A DNA stretch of 53,466 nt from Lentisphaeria bacterium (lineage in GTDB: Bacteria > Verrucomicrobiota > Lentisphaeria > Victivallales > JAADHT01): positions 1 to 53,466 of the forward strand of contig WFSE01000009.1 in assembly GCA_015486135.1 (NCBI GenBank). Direction: 5' to 3'. Below the pieces are notes generated by a model. That model saw nothing but the letters and a program-made list of their open reading frames with translations. It searched no databases and was not told the origin of the DNA. Below are positions 1 to 7,671 of the stretch, in pieces. The number at the start of each line of letters is the position of its first letter. Positions within the stretch are counted from its first letter, which is position 1. The position numbers and the translations under genes are program-made.

Positions 1-26
1 CGAAGGCAACGTGATCAGCGGTGCGT

Positions 27-178
27 TTCCGGCTTTCGCGAAATTGGCAAATGCCTCAAATCGTTAGTCGTCTCCAAGGTTTCTGGGAGGTCCCTTACCA
101 AAGCCTTGGAGACGACACTGCTAAAAAGGAATTTAACCCTATGAAAATAAAGCACTTGCCAATTATTCAGTGAGCCCT
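27..178 (+). repeat. Dispersed repeat A, copy A1 (complete)
   Basis: Complete copy of a repeat that recurs through the window. It has nested inverted repeats. The outer pair is AATTGGCAAATGC (42-54) against GCACTTGCCAATT (152-164), with one mismatch. The inner pair is GTCGTCTCCAAGG (67-79) against CCTTGGAGACGAC (104-116), perfect. Between inner stem and right end lies a conserved CTAAAAA..TTAACCC stretch. The right end, ATTATTCAGTGAGCCCT, touches the rsmE stop codon. The copy at 31800-31955 has the same layout. No reading frame is apparent. Confidence 0.85.
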
Positions 179-890
179 ATTTAGTGGGGCTTAGTATGTG
201 GTGGCTTCCTATAACCGCTGCGGTTTCGATGCGTAGAGTCCAAGGGCCTAGAGAGAGAGGGATTGCGCCGGCCTTCGCTAGAAGCTTCTCCTCCGATTCC
301 GTGAATCCCCCCTCGGGGCCGACAATCCACGCAACATTCGTGTCGCGTTCGCTATGTTGTGGGGGGGGATTCGCTTCGCGCGTGTTCGTTCGCGTGGCAC
401 CGAAGTACGATTGTTTCATGGATTTCAGGCGGACTAGCATTTCGGAGAAGGGGATGGTTTTGTTTTCGATTTCCGGGAACCAAGGGTTGCCTGATTGTTT
501 GCATCCCTCGATTATGATGCGCCGCATCCTTTCGAATGCCGTTTTGCCGCTGGGTTTCGCCACTGAACGTTCGGTGGCTATCAAGTGGACGCTCCACACT
601 CCCACTTCGGCACATTGTCTGAGCATGTGGTCTAGAGCGTGTTTCGCAGGGGCTGCGGAGAAAAGGCGTAATTTAAGGCGGGGACGCGGAACCCGCGAGA
701 TTTTTTCCACGAAGAGTTCGCCATCCTCTCCAACTGCGGCTTCGCCCAAGGCACCATGGCCATCGAGGAGTATCACTCTGTCACCGGCGGACGCTCTTAG
801 AACTTTTCTTAGATGCGTCGATTCGCGTTGCGGAAAGGAATCCCGCGGAAGCGTGCCGGTATTGATGGTTTCGCAATAGAAGCGACGCAT
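177..890 (-). CDS. rsmE: 16S rRNA (uracil-1498-N3)-methyltransferase RsmE
   Basis: A 237-aa SPOUT-class methyltransferase, the usual length for RsmE, which methylates U1498 of 16S rRNA with S-adenosylmethionine. An N-terminal PUA-like part (residues 1-70) precedes the knotted SPOUT domain. The family hallmarks are visible: EGCKQSGN near 128-135, GPEGGFT at 191-197 and the C-terminal LGPWTLRIETA at 214-224, where most members have LGxRILRxETA. The start is supported by AGGAGAG about 7 nt upstream. The gene is monocistronic on the minus strand, 117 bp downstream of leuB. Its TAG stop lies within the end of repeat A1. A G8 run on the plus strand (361-368) lies inside the gene. Confidence 0.95.
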   Translation of the reverse strand: MRRFYCETINTGTLPRDSFPQRESTHLRKVLRASAGDRVILLDGHGALGEAAVGEDGELFVEKISRVPRPRLKLRLFSAAPAKHALDHMLRQCAEVGVWSVHLIATERSVAKPSGKTAFERMRRIIIEGCKQSGNPWFPEIENKTIPFSEMLVRLKSMKQSYFGATRTNTREANPPPQHSERDTNVAWIVGPEGGFTESEEKLLAKAGAIPLSLGPWTLRIETAAVIGSHHILSPTK

Positions 891-1007
891 CTACCGCTCT
901 CCTGAGATTGAGCCAACCAAACCATGGACGGCGTGTTATTAGGGCACTGTCCGTATCAATTCCACACAGGGGCCGACGGAGGATCCGCGGTCCGCGGGCT
1001 GGATGAA

Positions 1008-2120
1008 TCAGAGGCTTTCAACGACAAGGTCACCAACCTCGCTCGTGGAATATCCCATTTTACCTGCAGCCATGGATTTGAGCTTCGAGCCAGTGACTTT
1101 CGCAACCGCTGTTTCCACGGCTTTTGCCGCTTCGCTCTCTCCGACTTCGTCGAGTAGCATTGCGCCGGAGCATATTGCGGCCATTGGATTTATGACTCCC
1201 ATTCCAGTGTATTTGGGGGCGGATCCGCCGATTGGCTCGAACATACTCACACCATTTGGATTGATATTGCCACCAGCCGCTATACCCATCCCACCTTGAG
1301 TCATTGCTCCAAGATCGGTTATGATGTCGCCGAACATATTGCCCGTGACTATGACATCGAACCACTCCGGATTTTTGACCATCCACATGCAAGTGGCGTC
1401 GACGTGGCAGTAGTCGGTTTTAACTTGTGGGTAGTCTTCGGCTATTTCATAGAACGCGCGGTCCCAAAGGTCGTAGACGTAGGTGAGGACGTTTGTCTTG
1501 CCGCAGAGCGTCAGTTGGCCTATTTTTCCGGCAGCCTTGTCCTTTTCGCTCAGGCCCTTCCAAGGGGTGTCCGCCGTGTGGCGTTTCATGGCTTGCTCGA
1601 ATGCGTAGCGAAGGCAACGCTCGACTTGGACGCGGTTGTAAACCATTGACTGGACGGCCACCTCGCCTTTTGTCCCTTTCATTGTGAATCCACCGATTCC
1701 CGTGTACAGCCCGCCAGTGTTTTCGCGGACTACGAGGTAGTCGATATCTTTTGGGGTCTTTCCAGCCAGCGGTGTCTCTACGCCTGGAAATAGCTTCACC
1801 GGACGGAGGTTTATATATTGGTCCAATTCGAATCTGAGTTTGAGGAGGATGCCTTTTTCCAAAATACCTGGTTTGACATCCGGATGCCCGATGGCCCCTA
1901 GAAGAATGGCATCGAACTTCTTCAGGGTGTCGGCGGCGCTTTCGGGGAGGACTTCTCCAGTGTTTAGATAGCGGGTGCCGTCCCAGTCGAACGTCTCCAT
2001 GTCCAATTCGAACCCGAATTTATCGGCGGCGGCCTTCAACACCTTTACCGCTTCCGCTGTTACTTCGGGACCTGTGCCGTCACCAGGCAATACCGCTATT
2101 CTGTGTGTTTTTCCTGCCAT
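1008..2120 (-). CDS. leuB: 3-isopropylmalate dehydrogenase-type beta-decarboxylating dehydrogenase
   Basis: 370 aa when started at the ATG at 2120, which has GAGG about 8 nt upstream; a longer reading from 2180 is unlikely. It belongs to the isocitrate/isopropylmalate dehydrogenase family; LeuB oxidatively decarboxylates 3-isopropylmalate in leucine synthesis. Seen: [10 protein letters not shown] (11-20), the LeuB-like substrate loop [16 protein letters not shown] (92-107), [11 protein letters not shown] (131-141), metal-binding [12 protein letters not shown] (261-272), and cofactor loop [12 protein letters not shown] (295-306). The loop has Lys-Tyr where NAD-dependent LeuB usually has Asp-Ile; Lys-Tyr is the NADP-binding pair of E. 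coli isocitrate dehydrogenase. LeuB is the best call, but an NADP-using variant or a relative with another substrate cannot be excluded. No other leucine genes are nearby. It follows tRNA-Lys by 64 bp and may be co-transcribed with it. Confidence 0.85.
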   Translation of the reverse strand: MAGKTHRIAVLPGDGTGPEVTAEAVKVLKAAADKFGFELDMETFDWDGTRYLNTGEVLPESAADTLKKFDAILLGAIGHPDVKPGILEKGILLKLRFELDQYINLRPVKLFPGVETPLAGKTPKDIDYLVVRENTGGLYTGIGGFTMKGTKGEVAVQSMVYNRVQVERCLRYAFEQAMKRHTADTPWKGLSEKDKAAGKIGQLTLCGKTNVLTYVYDLWDRAFYEIAEDYPQVKTDYCHVDATCMWMVKNPEWFDVIVTGNMFGDIITDLGAMTQGGMGIAAGGNINPNGVSMFEPIGGSAPKYTGMGVINPMAAICSGAMLLDEVGESEAAKAVETAVAKVTGSKLKSMAAGKMGYSTSEVGDLVVESL

Positions 2121-2184
2121 TGTAGTGCATCCTCGATAAATAGCCGACGCGGCACTTGTGGCCACGGGGACTGACTCCAAAAAA

Positions 2185-2260
2185 TGGTGCGCCCACCAGG
2201 ACTCGAACCTGGGACCCAGTGATTAAGAGTCACTTGCTCTACCAACTGAGCTATAGGCGC
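2185..2260 (-). tRNA. tRNA-Lys (anticodon CUU)
   Basis: The minus strand folds into a complete cloverleaf. The acceptor stem is GCGCCTA/TGGGCGC, with one wobble pair. The D arm is GCTC..GAGC. The anticodon arm is AGTGA/TCACT with loop CTCTTAA, giving anticodon CTT, which reads the Lys codon AAG. The T arm is CCAGG/CCTGG with loop TTCGAGT. A discriminator A is followed by a genomically encoded CCA (2185-2187). A plausible sigma70 promoter lies just upstream, and leuB starts 64 bp downstream on the same strand. Confidence 0.96.
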
Positions 2261-2273
2261 TTGAAAGAGGGGC

Positions 2274-2301
2274 AATATGCTACGGCTAAATATTTTTTCA
2301 A
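2274..2301 (-). promoter_or_regulatory. Putative sigma70 promoter of tRNA-Lys
   Basis: On the minus strand, TTGAAA (2301-2296) and CATATT (2279-2274) are separated by 16 nt. The expected transcription start lies a few bases before the 5' end of tRNA-Lys at 2260. The call rests on consensus matching and position only. Confidence 0.45.
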
Positions 2302-2445
2302 ACTTTGTTTTCGCTGAAATTCAAGGCAATATGGCGGTGGGCGAGATCGTTTGACAATTATGGTGCGGCGCGTCATGTTCGAGTGTGGCGATGTCGCCAG
2401 CCAGTTGTCTTTCAAAGAGTTGTTACGGGTGATTGGAGGTCTTCG

Positions 2446-3966
2446 ATGTGCGGTAACGGACGAGAGATTGCGAAAATAGCCGTTGCGGCAGCTTTGGCGG
2501 TTCCGTCTACCGCCGCAGTTCTTCATGCGGCGGACGAGCGCCCCAATATTTTATTCTTCGAGGTGGACGACTTGATGTATCGGTTTGTCGGAGCCTTCGG
2601 GGGGAAGTTTATGGTGACGCCAAACATCGACTCGCTTGCCAGAAACGGAGTTTATTTTTCAAACGCTGTTTGCCAGGGAATGATGTGCGGTCCCTCGCGC
2701 AACTCCCTGATTACAGGCTTATATCCCCATAATCTCGGCTTTTACAGAAATGGGCAGATGGGAGACCTCAAAAAGGGAATATGGTCGATTCCCGCAGCGG
2801 TGAAACGCGCCGGATACACAACAGCATGGGTTGGAAAATGCCATGTTCATCCACCACGCACGAAACGCGGCGAGTCCGTGGCTAAGGCGCTGGAGAGTGA
2901 AATGGGGTTCGACTATGCCGTGGCTTCCCTGGGACGCGCCATGCTAGCCAATCGGGCGTTGCGGGGGAAGGAGGTCAAGGACGATGTCTATTTTAGTTTT
3001 CTGAAGAAACGCGGCTTATGGGAGACGTATTTGAACGACTGCAAAACCAAGGCGAAGGTGACATCATTGCCGGAAGATGCCTACCTGGACGGCTTCTACA
3101 CGAATACCGCTATCGAATGGCTTGGCAATTTGGACCGTCGGAAGCCCTTTTTCCTGTGGGTGAATTTGTCCTGTCCTCACGGTCCCTATGACGCGCCCCA
3201 AAAGTACCACGACCTTTACAAGGGCAAGAAAATTCCGCCTCCTTTGACCAATCGCTTCGGGGAGGATATTCCCGAGGGATTACTTAAGGACAATAGATCG
3301 GCTCATAACAATGCGGTGGAGGAGCATAGGCGCGGCATGGCGGCAAATGTCTCGTTTGTCGATGCGATGTTGGGCAAAGTGTTGGCGAAATTGGAGGCTA
3401 TGGGCGCTAAGGACGACACCGTGATATTTTTCTTTTCCGATCAAGGCGTGTTTATGGGAAACCACGGCAGGTTCCACAAGGGGTCGGTATTCAACGAGAT
3501 AACTAACGCCTGCCTGGTTATTTCATATTCCAAATTCAGAAAGGGGGTGGTGGACAGGCATCCTGTGGAGTTGATGGATATTGACGACACCGTCTTGGAT
3601 TTGGTTGGTGCGTCCAAGGAGGGCAAACGCATGTTGTTCGGCGCAAGCCTTCTGCCAATTCTCACGGGCAATGGCGAGTACAAACGTAAATACGCGTTCA
3701 GCGAGATCGAGGGATTCCAGTCATGTTTCGACGGGCGCTACCGTTATATCGCCAACGAAGAGAAGCCACTATTGTTCGATTTGACATCCGATCCAGGCGA
3801 GATGAAGAACATAGCGGAGGAGCGTCCCGAACTAGCTGAAAGGATGCGCAAGGCCACGGAGGAGTGGCTCGTGAGAACTGGAGCGCCATTGCCGGCGAGT
3901 TGTTTGAAAAAGGCTGGCAACCTCGAAAAGTGGCGGAGGCCTGTTCCAAATACGCGCGGACAATAG
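2446..3966 (+). CDS. Secreted sulfatase (formylglycine-dependent, arylsulfatase-like)
   Basis: 506 aa. The ATG at 2446 is chosen because a strong GGAGG lies 6 nt upstream and the protein then begins with a signal peptide (hydrophobic stretch about residues 9-26, likely cut near LHA|AD). The alkaline-phosphatase-like sulfatase fold is evident. RPNILFFEVDDL supplies the first metal-binding aspartates. CGPSR fits the C-x-P-S-R signature whose Cys becomes formylglycine. FFFSDQGVFMGNHGRFHKG supplies the C-terminal metal and active-site residues. Such enzymes hydrolyse sulfate esters of polysaccharides or aryl sulfates outside the cytoplasm; the substrate cannot be told. No sulfatase-maturating enzyme or polysaccharide locus is adjacent. 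The gene stands alone, divergent from tRNA-Lys. Confidence 0.92.
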   Translation: MCGNGREIAKIAVAAALAVPSTAAVLHAADERPNILFFEVDDLMYRFVGAFGGKFMVTPNIDSLARNGVYFSNAVCQGMMCGPSRNSLITGLYPHNLGFYRNGQMGDLKKGIWSIPAAVKRAGYTTAWVGKCHVHPPRTKRGESVAKALESEMGFDYAVASLGRAMLANRALRGKEVKDDVYFSFLKKRGLWETYLNDCKTKAKVTSLPEDAYLDGFYTNTAIEWLGNLDRRKPFFLWVNLSCPHGPYDAPQKYHDLYKGKKIPPPLTNRFGEDIPEGLLKDNRSAHNNAVEEHRRGMAANVSFVDAMLGKVLAKLEAMGAKDDTVIFFFSDQGVFMGNHGRFHKGSVFNEITNACLVISYSKFRKGVVDRHPVELMDIDDTVLDLVGASKEGKRMLFGASLLPILTGNGEYKRKYAFSEIEGFQSCFDGRYRYIANEEKPLLFDLTSDPGEMKNIAEERPELAERMRKATEEWLVRTGAPLPASCLKKAGNLEKWRRPVPNTRGQ

Positions 3967-4173
3967 GGGAGGGGGGAATTCTTCCGATTGACTTGACAAC
4001 CGCGGACTTGGCGCGAGATTTAAACATATCTTGAAGAAATTGGCTTGGGGTGTTCCGTTGAAGTGGTTGTATCCCTAAGTTTATACGTTCCGGACTTTTT
4101 CCGAGTCGGACGGGGCATGGGGTTTGCTTGCTAGGGAGTGTGCGGTTTGGGTCATTGTTTCGACAGGAAATTC

Positions 4174-5025
4174 GTGGATTTGCACACGCACAGCGTGGCT
4201 TCCGATGGTACGTTGACCCCAACGGAGATAGTGGAGTTAGCCGACAAAATAGGTTTGGCGGCTGTGGCGTTGGCTGATCATGACACCGTTTCCGGTGTGG
4301 CGGAGTTCTTGAAAGCGGGAGCGTCCTGTCCTGGATTGGAGGTTGTGCCAGGAGTTGAGATTTCCACCGACTTCGACCACAAGGAACTTCATATAGTTGG
4401 TCTATTTGTTGATGGCGACAACATACCTTTGAACGAACTTTTGCGCGAAATACGCAGCAACCGCAATAAGCGCAACGACCAACTTGTGGAGAAATTGCGT
4501 GGGCTGGGATTTGGTATAACTATCGAGGAGCTTCTCGAGGAGGCTGGAGGCGAGTCGATAGGACGTCCAATCGTAGCGAAAATCCTTGTGCGCAAAGGCT
4601 ATTTTTCGGAGCCACAGGAGGTGTTTGACAAATGCCTTAACCGGAACGGACCGGCGTACTGCAAAAGAATTCTGCCATCACCGGTTAGGGCGATAGATGC
4701 GATTCATGCGGCGGGAGGTTTGGCCATTTGGGCGCATCCACTCCACCGCGGAGGCAGAGACCGCTCATTTATGAGAAGAGTGCTCAAGGCGGTTGTCCCA
4801 TTGGGGCTGGATGGTGTCGAGGCCTATTACACCCAATTCACGCCGGAACAGACTCGGGCGGTTTTGGACGTGGCTGCGGAATTCGGGCTTGCCATTTCCG
4901 GCGGCTCCGATTTCCACGGCGCCAACCAGGCGGGTGTCGAGCTGGGCTCTGGGCGAGGAGAGCTTGAAGTCACTGTGGAGGTGTTCGATAATTTGCGTGA
5001 AATACGTACGGGTATCCCGTCGTAG
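4174..5025 (+). CDS. PHP-domain metal-dependent phosphoesterase (TrpH/RNase AM-like)
   Basis: 283 aa from the GTG at 4174, which has AGGA 5 nt upstream and makes the protein open directly with DLHTHS, as is usual in the family. An in-frame GTG at 4138 would add 12 residues but has poor spacing. PHP metal ligands are visible: DLHTHSVASDG at the N-terminus, LADHDT near residue 30, PGVEIS near 57, WAHPLHRGG near 190 and GSDFHG near 250. Members include E. coli YciV (RNase AM, a 5'-3' exoribonuclease) and 3',5'-nucleotide bisphosphate phosphatases. Which activity applies here is not decided by sequence alone. It lies 24 bp upstream of an exported protein on the same strand and may share its transcript. 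Confidence 0.85.
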   Translation: MDLHTHSVASDGTLTPTEIVELADKIGLAAVALADHDTVSGVAEFLKAGASCPGLEVVPGVEISTDFDHKELHIVGLFVDGDNIPLNELLREIRSNRNKRNDQLVEKLRGLGFGITIEELLEEAGGESIGRPIVAKILVRKGYFSEPQEVFDKCLNRNGPAYCKRILPSPVRAIDAIHAAGGLAIWAHPLHRGGRDRSFMRRVLKAVVPLGLDGVEAYYTQFTPEQTRAVLDVAAEFGLAISGGSDFHGANQAGVELGSGRGELEVTVEVFDNLREIRTGIPS

Positions 5026-5048
5026 GTTATTTCTAAGGAGGTTTGGTT

Positions 5049-5879
5049 ATGAATTCGAAAAGAATCTTTGCGGGACTGGTTGTCTGTGCGGTTTTCGCGC
5101 TTTTCCAGGTGGTTTTGGCCGGAGACGACGCATCGTTGAAAGGGAAAGAGCTTTCCAACTCCGAAAAGGCGAAGATGCTCCTGGAGAAGGCTAGAAAGAC
5201 TATGAAGAGGATGAAAGGTTATTCTGCCACAATGCTCACCGAGAATCTAACCGGGAAATCAATGACATCCAAATATTACGCCCTGAATAATCCCGATGGC
5301 ACCGTTTCCATGAGAATGGAGACGGCGCATATTCCCCCGATGGTATTTATCACCAATAGTCAAGGCCACTGGTATATCGTTGGAGATGTAGCCATTAAAC
5401 TTAATTATATGACAAAAATGCAAGCGAACGCCATGGCGAATATTGGGCAGTTGCCGAAAGTCCAGGATGACGTTACGTATTCCGTTGAGAACGGCAAGAT
5501 AAATGATGTGGAGTGCTTTGTGGTAACGACCAAAATGTCTGACAAGCGCATAAAGGCCGCCGCGGATTTTATCCTGAAATCGCTTTCCGAGGATATGAGA
5601 AAAATAGTTCGGAAGAACAAGATGGATTTGACGGCGAATATCCCAGTGATGACAAAACTGTATATAGGTAAAGACGATTTGTTTGTTTATTCGGTGGAGC
5701 AGTACAGCAAAGCTGGGACGAGAATATCCCGGACAACCTACAAGGATGTGAAATTGAATGTCGCTCCAGATAAGCACCTGTTTGAAATCCCTGCGGACAA
5801 AAAGGTGAAAGTGGCTAAGACGATAATGGACCTCCCTAAGATAATGATGGGAGCTTCGAAAGAAAAAGTGAACAAGTGA
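5049..5879 (+). CDS. Exported protein of unknown function, LolA-like
   Basis: 276 aa; the ATG at 5049 is preceded by a near-perfect AAGGAGGT with 7-nt spacing. A signal peptide (residues 1-24, VVLA|GDD) predicts export. The mature part contains KMLLEKARKTMKRMKGYSATM followed by alternating strands and phrases such as MVFITNSQGHWYI and YSVENGKINDVECFVVTTK. This pattern resembles LolA/outer-membrane-lipoprotein-sorting or related half-barrel proteins of the PVC group that bind hydrophobic ligands. The resemblance is structural impression only, so the function is unassigned. No lipobox is present. It lies just downstream of the PHP gene; repeat A2 lies 57 bp after its stop. Confidence 0.7.
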   Translation: MNSKRIFAGLVVCAVFALFQVVLAGDDASLKGKELSNSEKAKMLLEKARKTMKRMKGYSATMLTENLTGKSMTSKYYALNNPDGTVSMRMETAHIPPMVFITNSQGHWYIVGDVAIKLNYMTKMQANAMANIGQLPKVQDDVTYSVENGKINDVECFVVTTKMSDKRIKAAADFILKSLSEDMRKIVRKNKMDLTANIPVMTKLYIGKDDLFVYSVEQYSKAGTRISRTTYKDVKLNVAPDKHLFEIPADKKVKVAKTIMDLPKIMMGASKEKVNK

Positions 5880-5936
5880 AAAGGTCCGTTGCGCAGAGAC
5901 TCCGGAGCCGGCGCTACAAAAAGACGCGGCATAATA

Positions 5937-5973
5937 AAGGATAAAGCGCTTGCCAATTATTCAGCAGGCCCTA
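5937..5973 (+). repeat. Repeat A, copy A2 (right end only)
   Basis: AAAGCGCTTGCCAATTATTC followed by AGCAGGCCCTA matches the right end of copies A1 and A7. The inner CTCCAAGG stem and the left end are missing, so this is a truncated copy. It lies between the exported-protein gene and the Lrp-domain gene, 82 bp before the latter. Confidence 0.7.
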
Positions 5974-6055
5974 ACATAAGACACTGGGCATCGCCACCGA
6001 TTGGCGCCGCCTTGAAAAGTTGTCCGTTTTATGCAACACGGAAGGAGGAGATCGC

Positions 6056-6325
6056 ATGGTAACCGCCGTGGTACTCATCAACGTCGAGAGGTCGGAGCTG
6101 AAGAATACAGTTGACTCGCTATTGGAAGTGGATGGAGTGACAGAGGTTTACACCGTTGCCGGAGAATACGACTTGGTAGCGATAATTAGAGTTTCCGACA
6201 ACGAGCGCCTGTCGAGCATCGTCGCCGATGAGCTGACCCATAACTTCAAGGGCATAACACATGCGAAGACTCTTTTCGCTTTAGGGGCGCATTCCAGATA
6301 CGACTTGGAGAAGATATTCGGCTGA
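6056..6325 (+). CDS. Stand-alone Lrp/AsnC ligand-binding (RAM) domain protein
   Basis: 89 aa; the start at 6056 is fixed by GGAGG 7 nt upstream. The whole protein matches the C-terminal effector-binding domain of Lrp/AsnC regulators (beta-alpha-beta-beta-alpha-beta), with the typical VDGVTEVYTVAGEYDLVAII core. There is no helix-turn-helix, so it cannot bind DNA as Lrp does. Such stand-alone domains form dimers or higher rings that bind amino acids and may act as sensors or as partners of full-length Lrp; the ligand is unknown. It converges on cca with only 2 bp between the stop codons. Confidence 0.85.
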   Translation: MVTAVVLINVERSELKNTVDSLLEVDGVTEVYTVAGEYDLVAIIRVSDNERLSSIVADELTHNFKGITHAKTLFALGAHSRYDLEKIFG

Positions 6326-6327
6326 TT

Positions 6328-7671
6328 TCAGTCCGTGCTCTTGTTTCGGAGTATCGAGAGGATCGCATTTTTAGCGTCGTTTTTCGAGGATATGGCGCCT
6401 TCGAGCGTCATATCTGTTAGTGTAGCCATGATTTTTCCGACATCTGGACCTTCCTGTACTCCCATAGCAATGATTTCCCTTCCGTTGAGAAGGGGAGGTG
6501 GTAGCTTGGTCTGATTCGATACCTCGGCCAGCTTGTCGAGCAGGAATGCGTAGATGTCGAATTTCCGGTGGCTGGAGGCGCAATCCACACGGTGTAGTTC
6601 CAGCTCGACGGGGAACGATGGCGCCGCCAAAAGCCGTCTGAGCTTCGCCTCGCGCATTTTGGGTGAGTGGGCTAGTCGCATGTGTCCACTCACGGCGGCG
6701 ACGACCGTTTCCCTGGTTTTATTGGGAAACTTGAATCGTCTGAGAATCCCGTCCGCGATTTCCGCGCCTAGGCAGTCGTGCCCGTGGAATCTTTCAACAC
6801 CATCGTCGCCTATTCGCAATGTGTCTGGCTTGCCGACATCGTGCAGGAGGACCGCCCACATGGTTTCCATGTCCGGTGCCGCGACGGCATCCAGAGCCAA
6901 AACGGTGTGTTCGAAAACATCACCTTCGGGGTGGTATTGTTTGGGCTGGGGGATCCCTCTAAACGCATCCACTTCGGGTATTGCCACCGCCAACGCTCCA
7001 ATATCGGCGAGTGAGCGTAATGCCTGTCCCGGCCGCGGCCCCGTCAGCATTTTGCTCAACTCGTCGCGTACGCGCTCCTTGGAGAGACTGTTCAATCCTT
7101 TGACGTTGGCACATATGGCGGCGGTTACTCCATCGTCCATCTTGAAGTCGAATCGATTGGCGAATCTTACTGCTCTGAGAATGCGCAGATAGTCCTCGGC
7201 GATTCGTTCCGAGGGGTTTCCCACGGCGCGGATGATTCCACGGTCGAGGTCCTCTTTGCCCCCAACGAAATCGCGCACCTCCCCGGAAATTGGGTCCAAA
7301 AACATGGCGTTGATGGTGAAGTCCCGCCTTAGTGCATCGATTTCGGGCGAATCAGAGTAGGATACTTCGTCGGGATGGCGTCCGTCAGCGTATCCCCTTT
7401 CGGAGCGGTATGTGGCTACCTCGAAGGGCGTTCCATCGACGAGGACGTTGACGACACCAAACGCGGCCCCGACGGCGAACGATTCCGGAAACAGTTCCAT
7501 AACTTGCTCCGGTGTCGCGGAAGTCGCGATATCGATGTCGGCGTTACTGGATGTTGCTCCCAGGAGTAGATCTCTTACCGCACCTCCTGCGAAATACGCG
7601 GAGTATCCTTTCGTTTTGAGGATTTCCACCAATCCGCGGGCCTTGTCCCAAGCTGAAGTGCTGTTGCTCAT
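6328..7671 (-). CDS. cca: CCA-adding enzyme / poly(A) polymerase family tRNA nucleotidyltransferase with HD domain
   Basis: 447 aa class II nucleotidyltransferase. Motifs: GGAVRDLLLG (29-38), catalytic DIDIAT (45-50), RRDFTINAM (115-123), and the ERIAEDYLRILRAVRFA helix (155-171) of the neck domain. A C-terminal HD phosphohydrolase domain has HDVGKP at 277-282. The enzyme adds or repairs the 3' CCA of tRNAs; some relatives are poly(A) polymerases, and sequence alone does not always separate them. The only tRNA in the window encodes its CCA, so a repair role is reasonable. The start overlaps the HEAT gene stop (ATGA), making it the third gene of the translationally coupled unit hisC-HEAT-cca. 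Confidence 0.92.
   Translation of the reverse strand: MSNSTSAWDKARGLVEILKTKGYSAYFAGGAVRDLLLGATSSNADIDIATSATPEQVMELFPESFAVGAAFGVVNVLVDGTPFEVATYRSERGYADGRHPDEVSYSDSPEIDALRRDFTINAMFLDPISGEVRDFVGGKEDLDRGIIRAVGNPSERIAEDYLRILRAVRFANRFDFKMDDGVTAAICANVKGLNSLSKERVRDELSKMLTGPRPGQALRSLADIGALAVAIPEVDAFRGIPQPKQYHPEGDVFEHTVLALDAVAAPDMETMWAVLLHDVGKPDTLRIGDDGVERFHGHDCLGAEIADGILRRFKFPNKTRETVVAAVSGHMRLAHSPKMREAKLRRLLAAPSFPVELELHRVDCASSHRKFDIYAFLLDKLAEVSNQTKLPPPLLNGREIIAMGVQEGPDVGKIMATLTDMTLEGAISSKNDAKNAILSILRNKSTD

Noticed and set aside
184-879. 231-codon frame antisense to rsmE
   Set aside because: rsmE has clear motifs and a ribosome site; the opposite frame has neither.
3984-4030. Promoter for the PHP gene from TTGACA near 3993
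   Set aside because: No -10 box at acceptable spacing.
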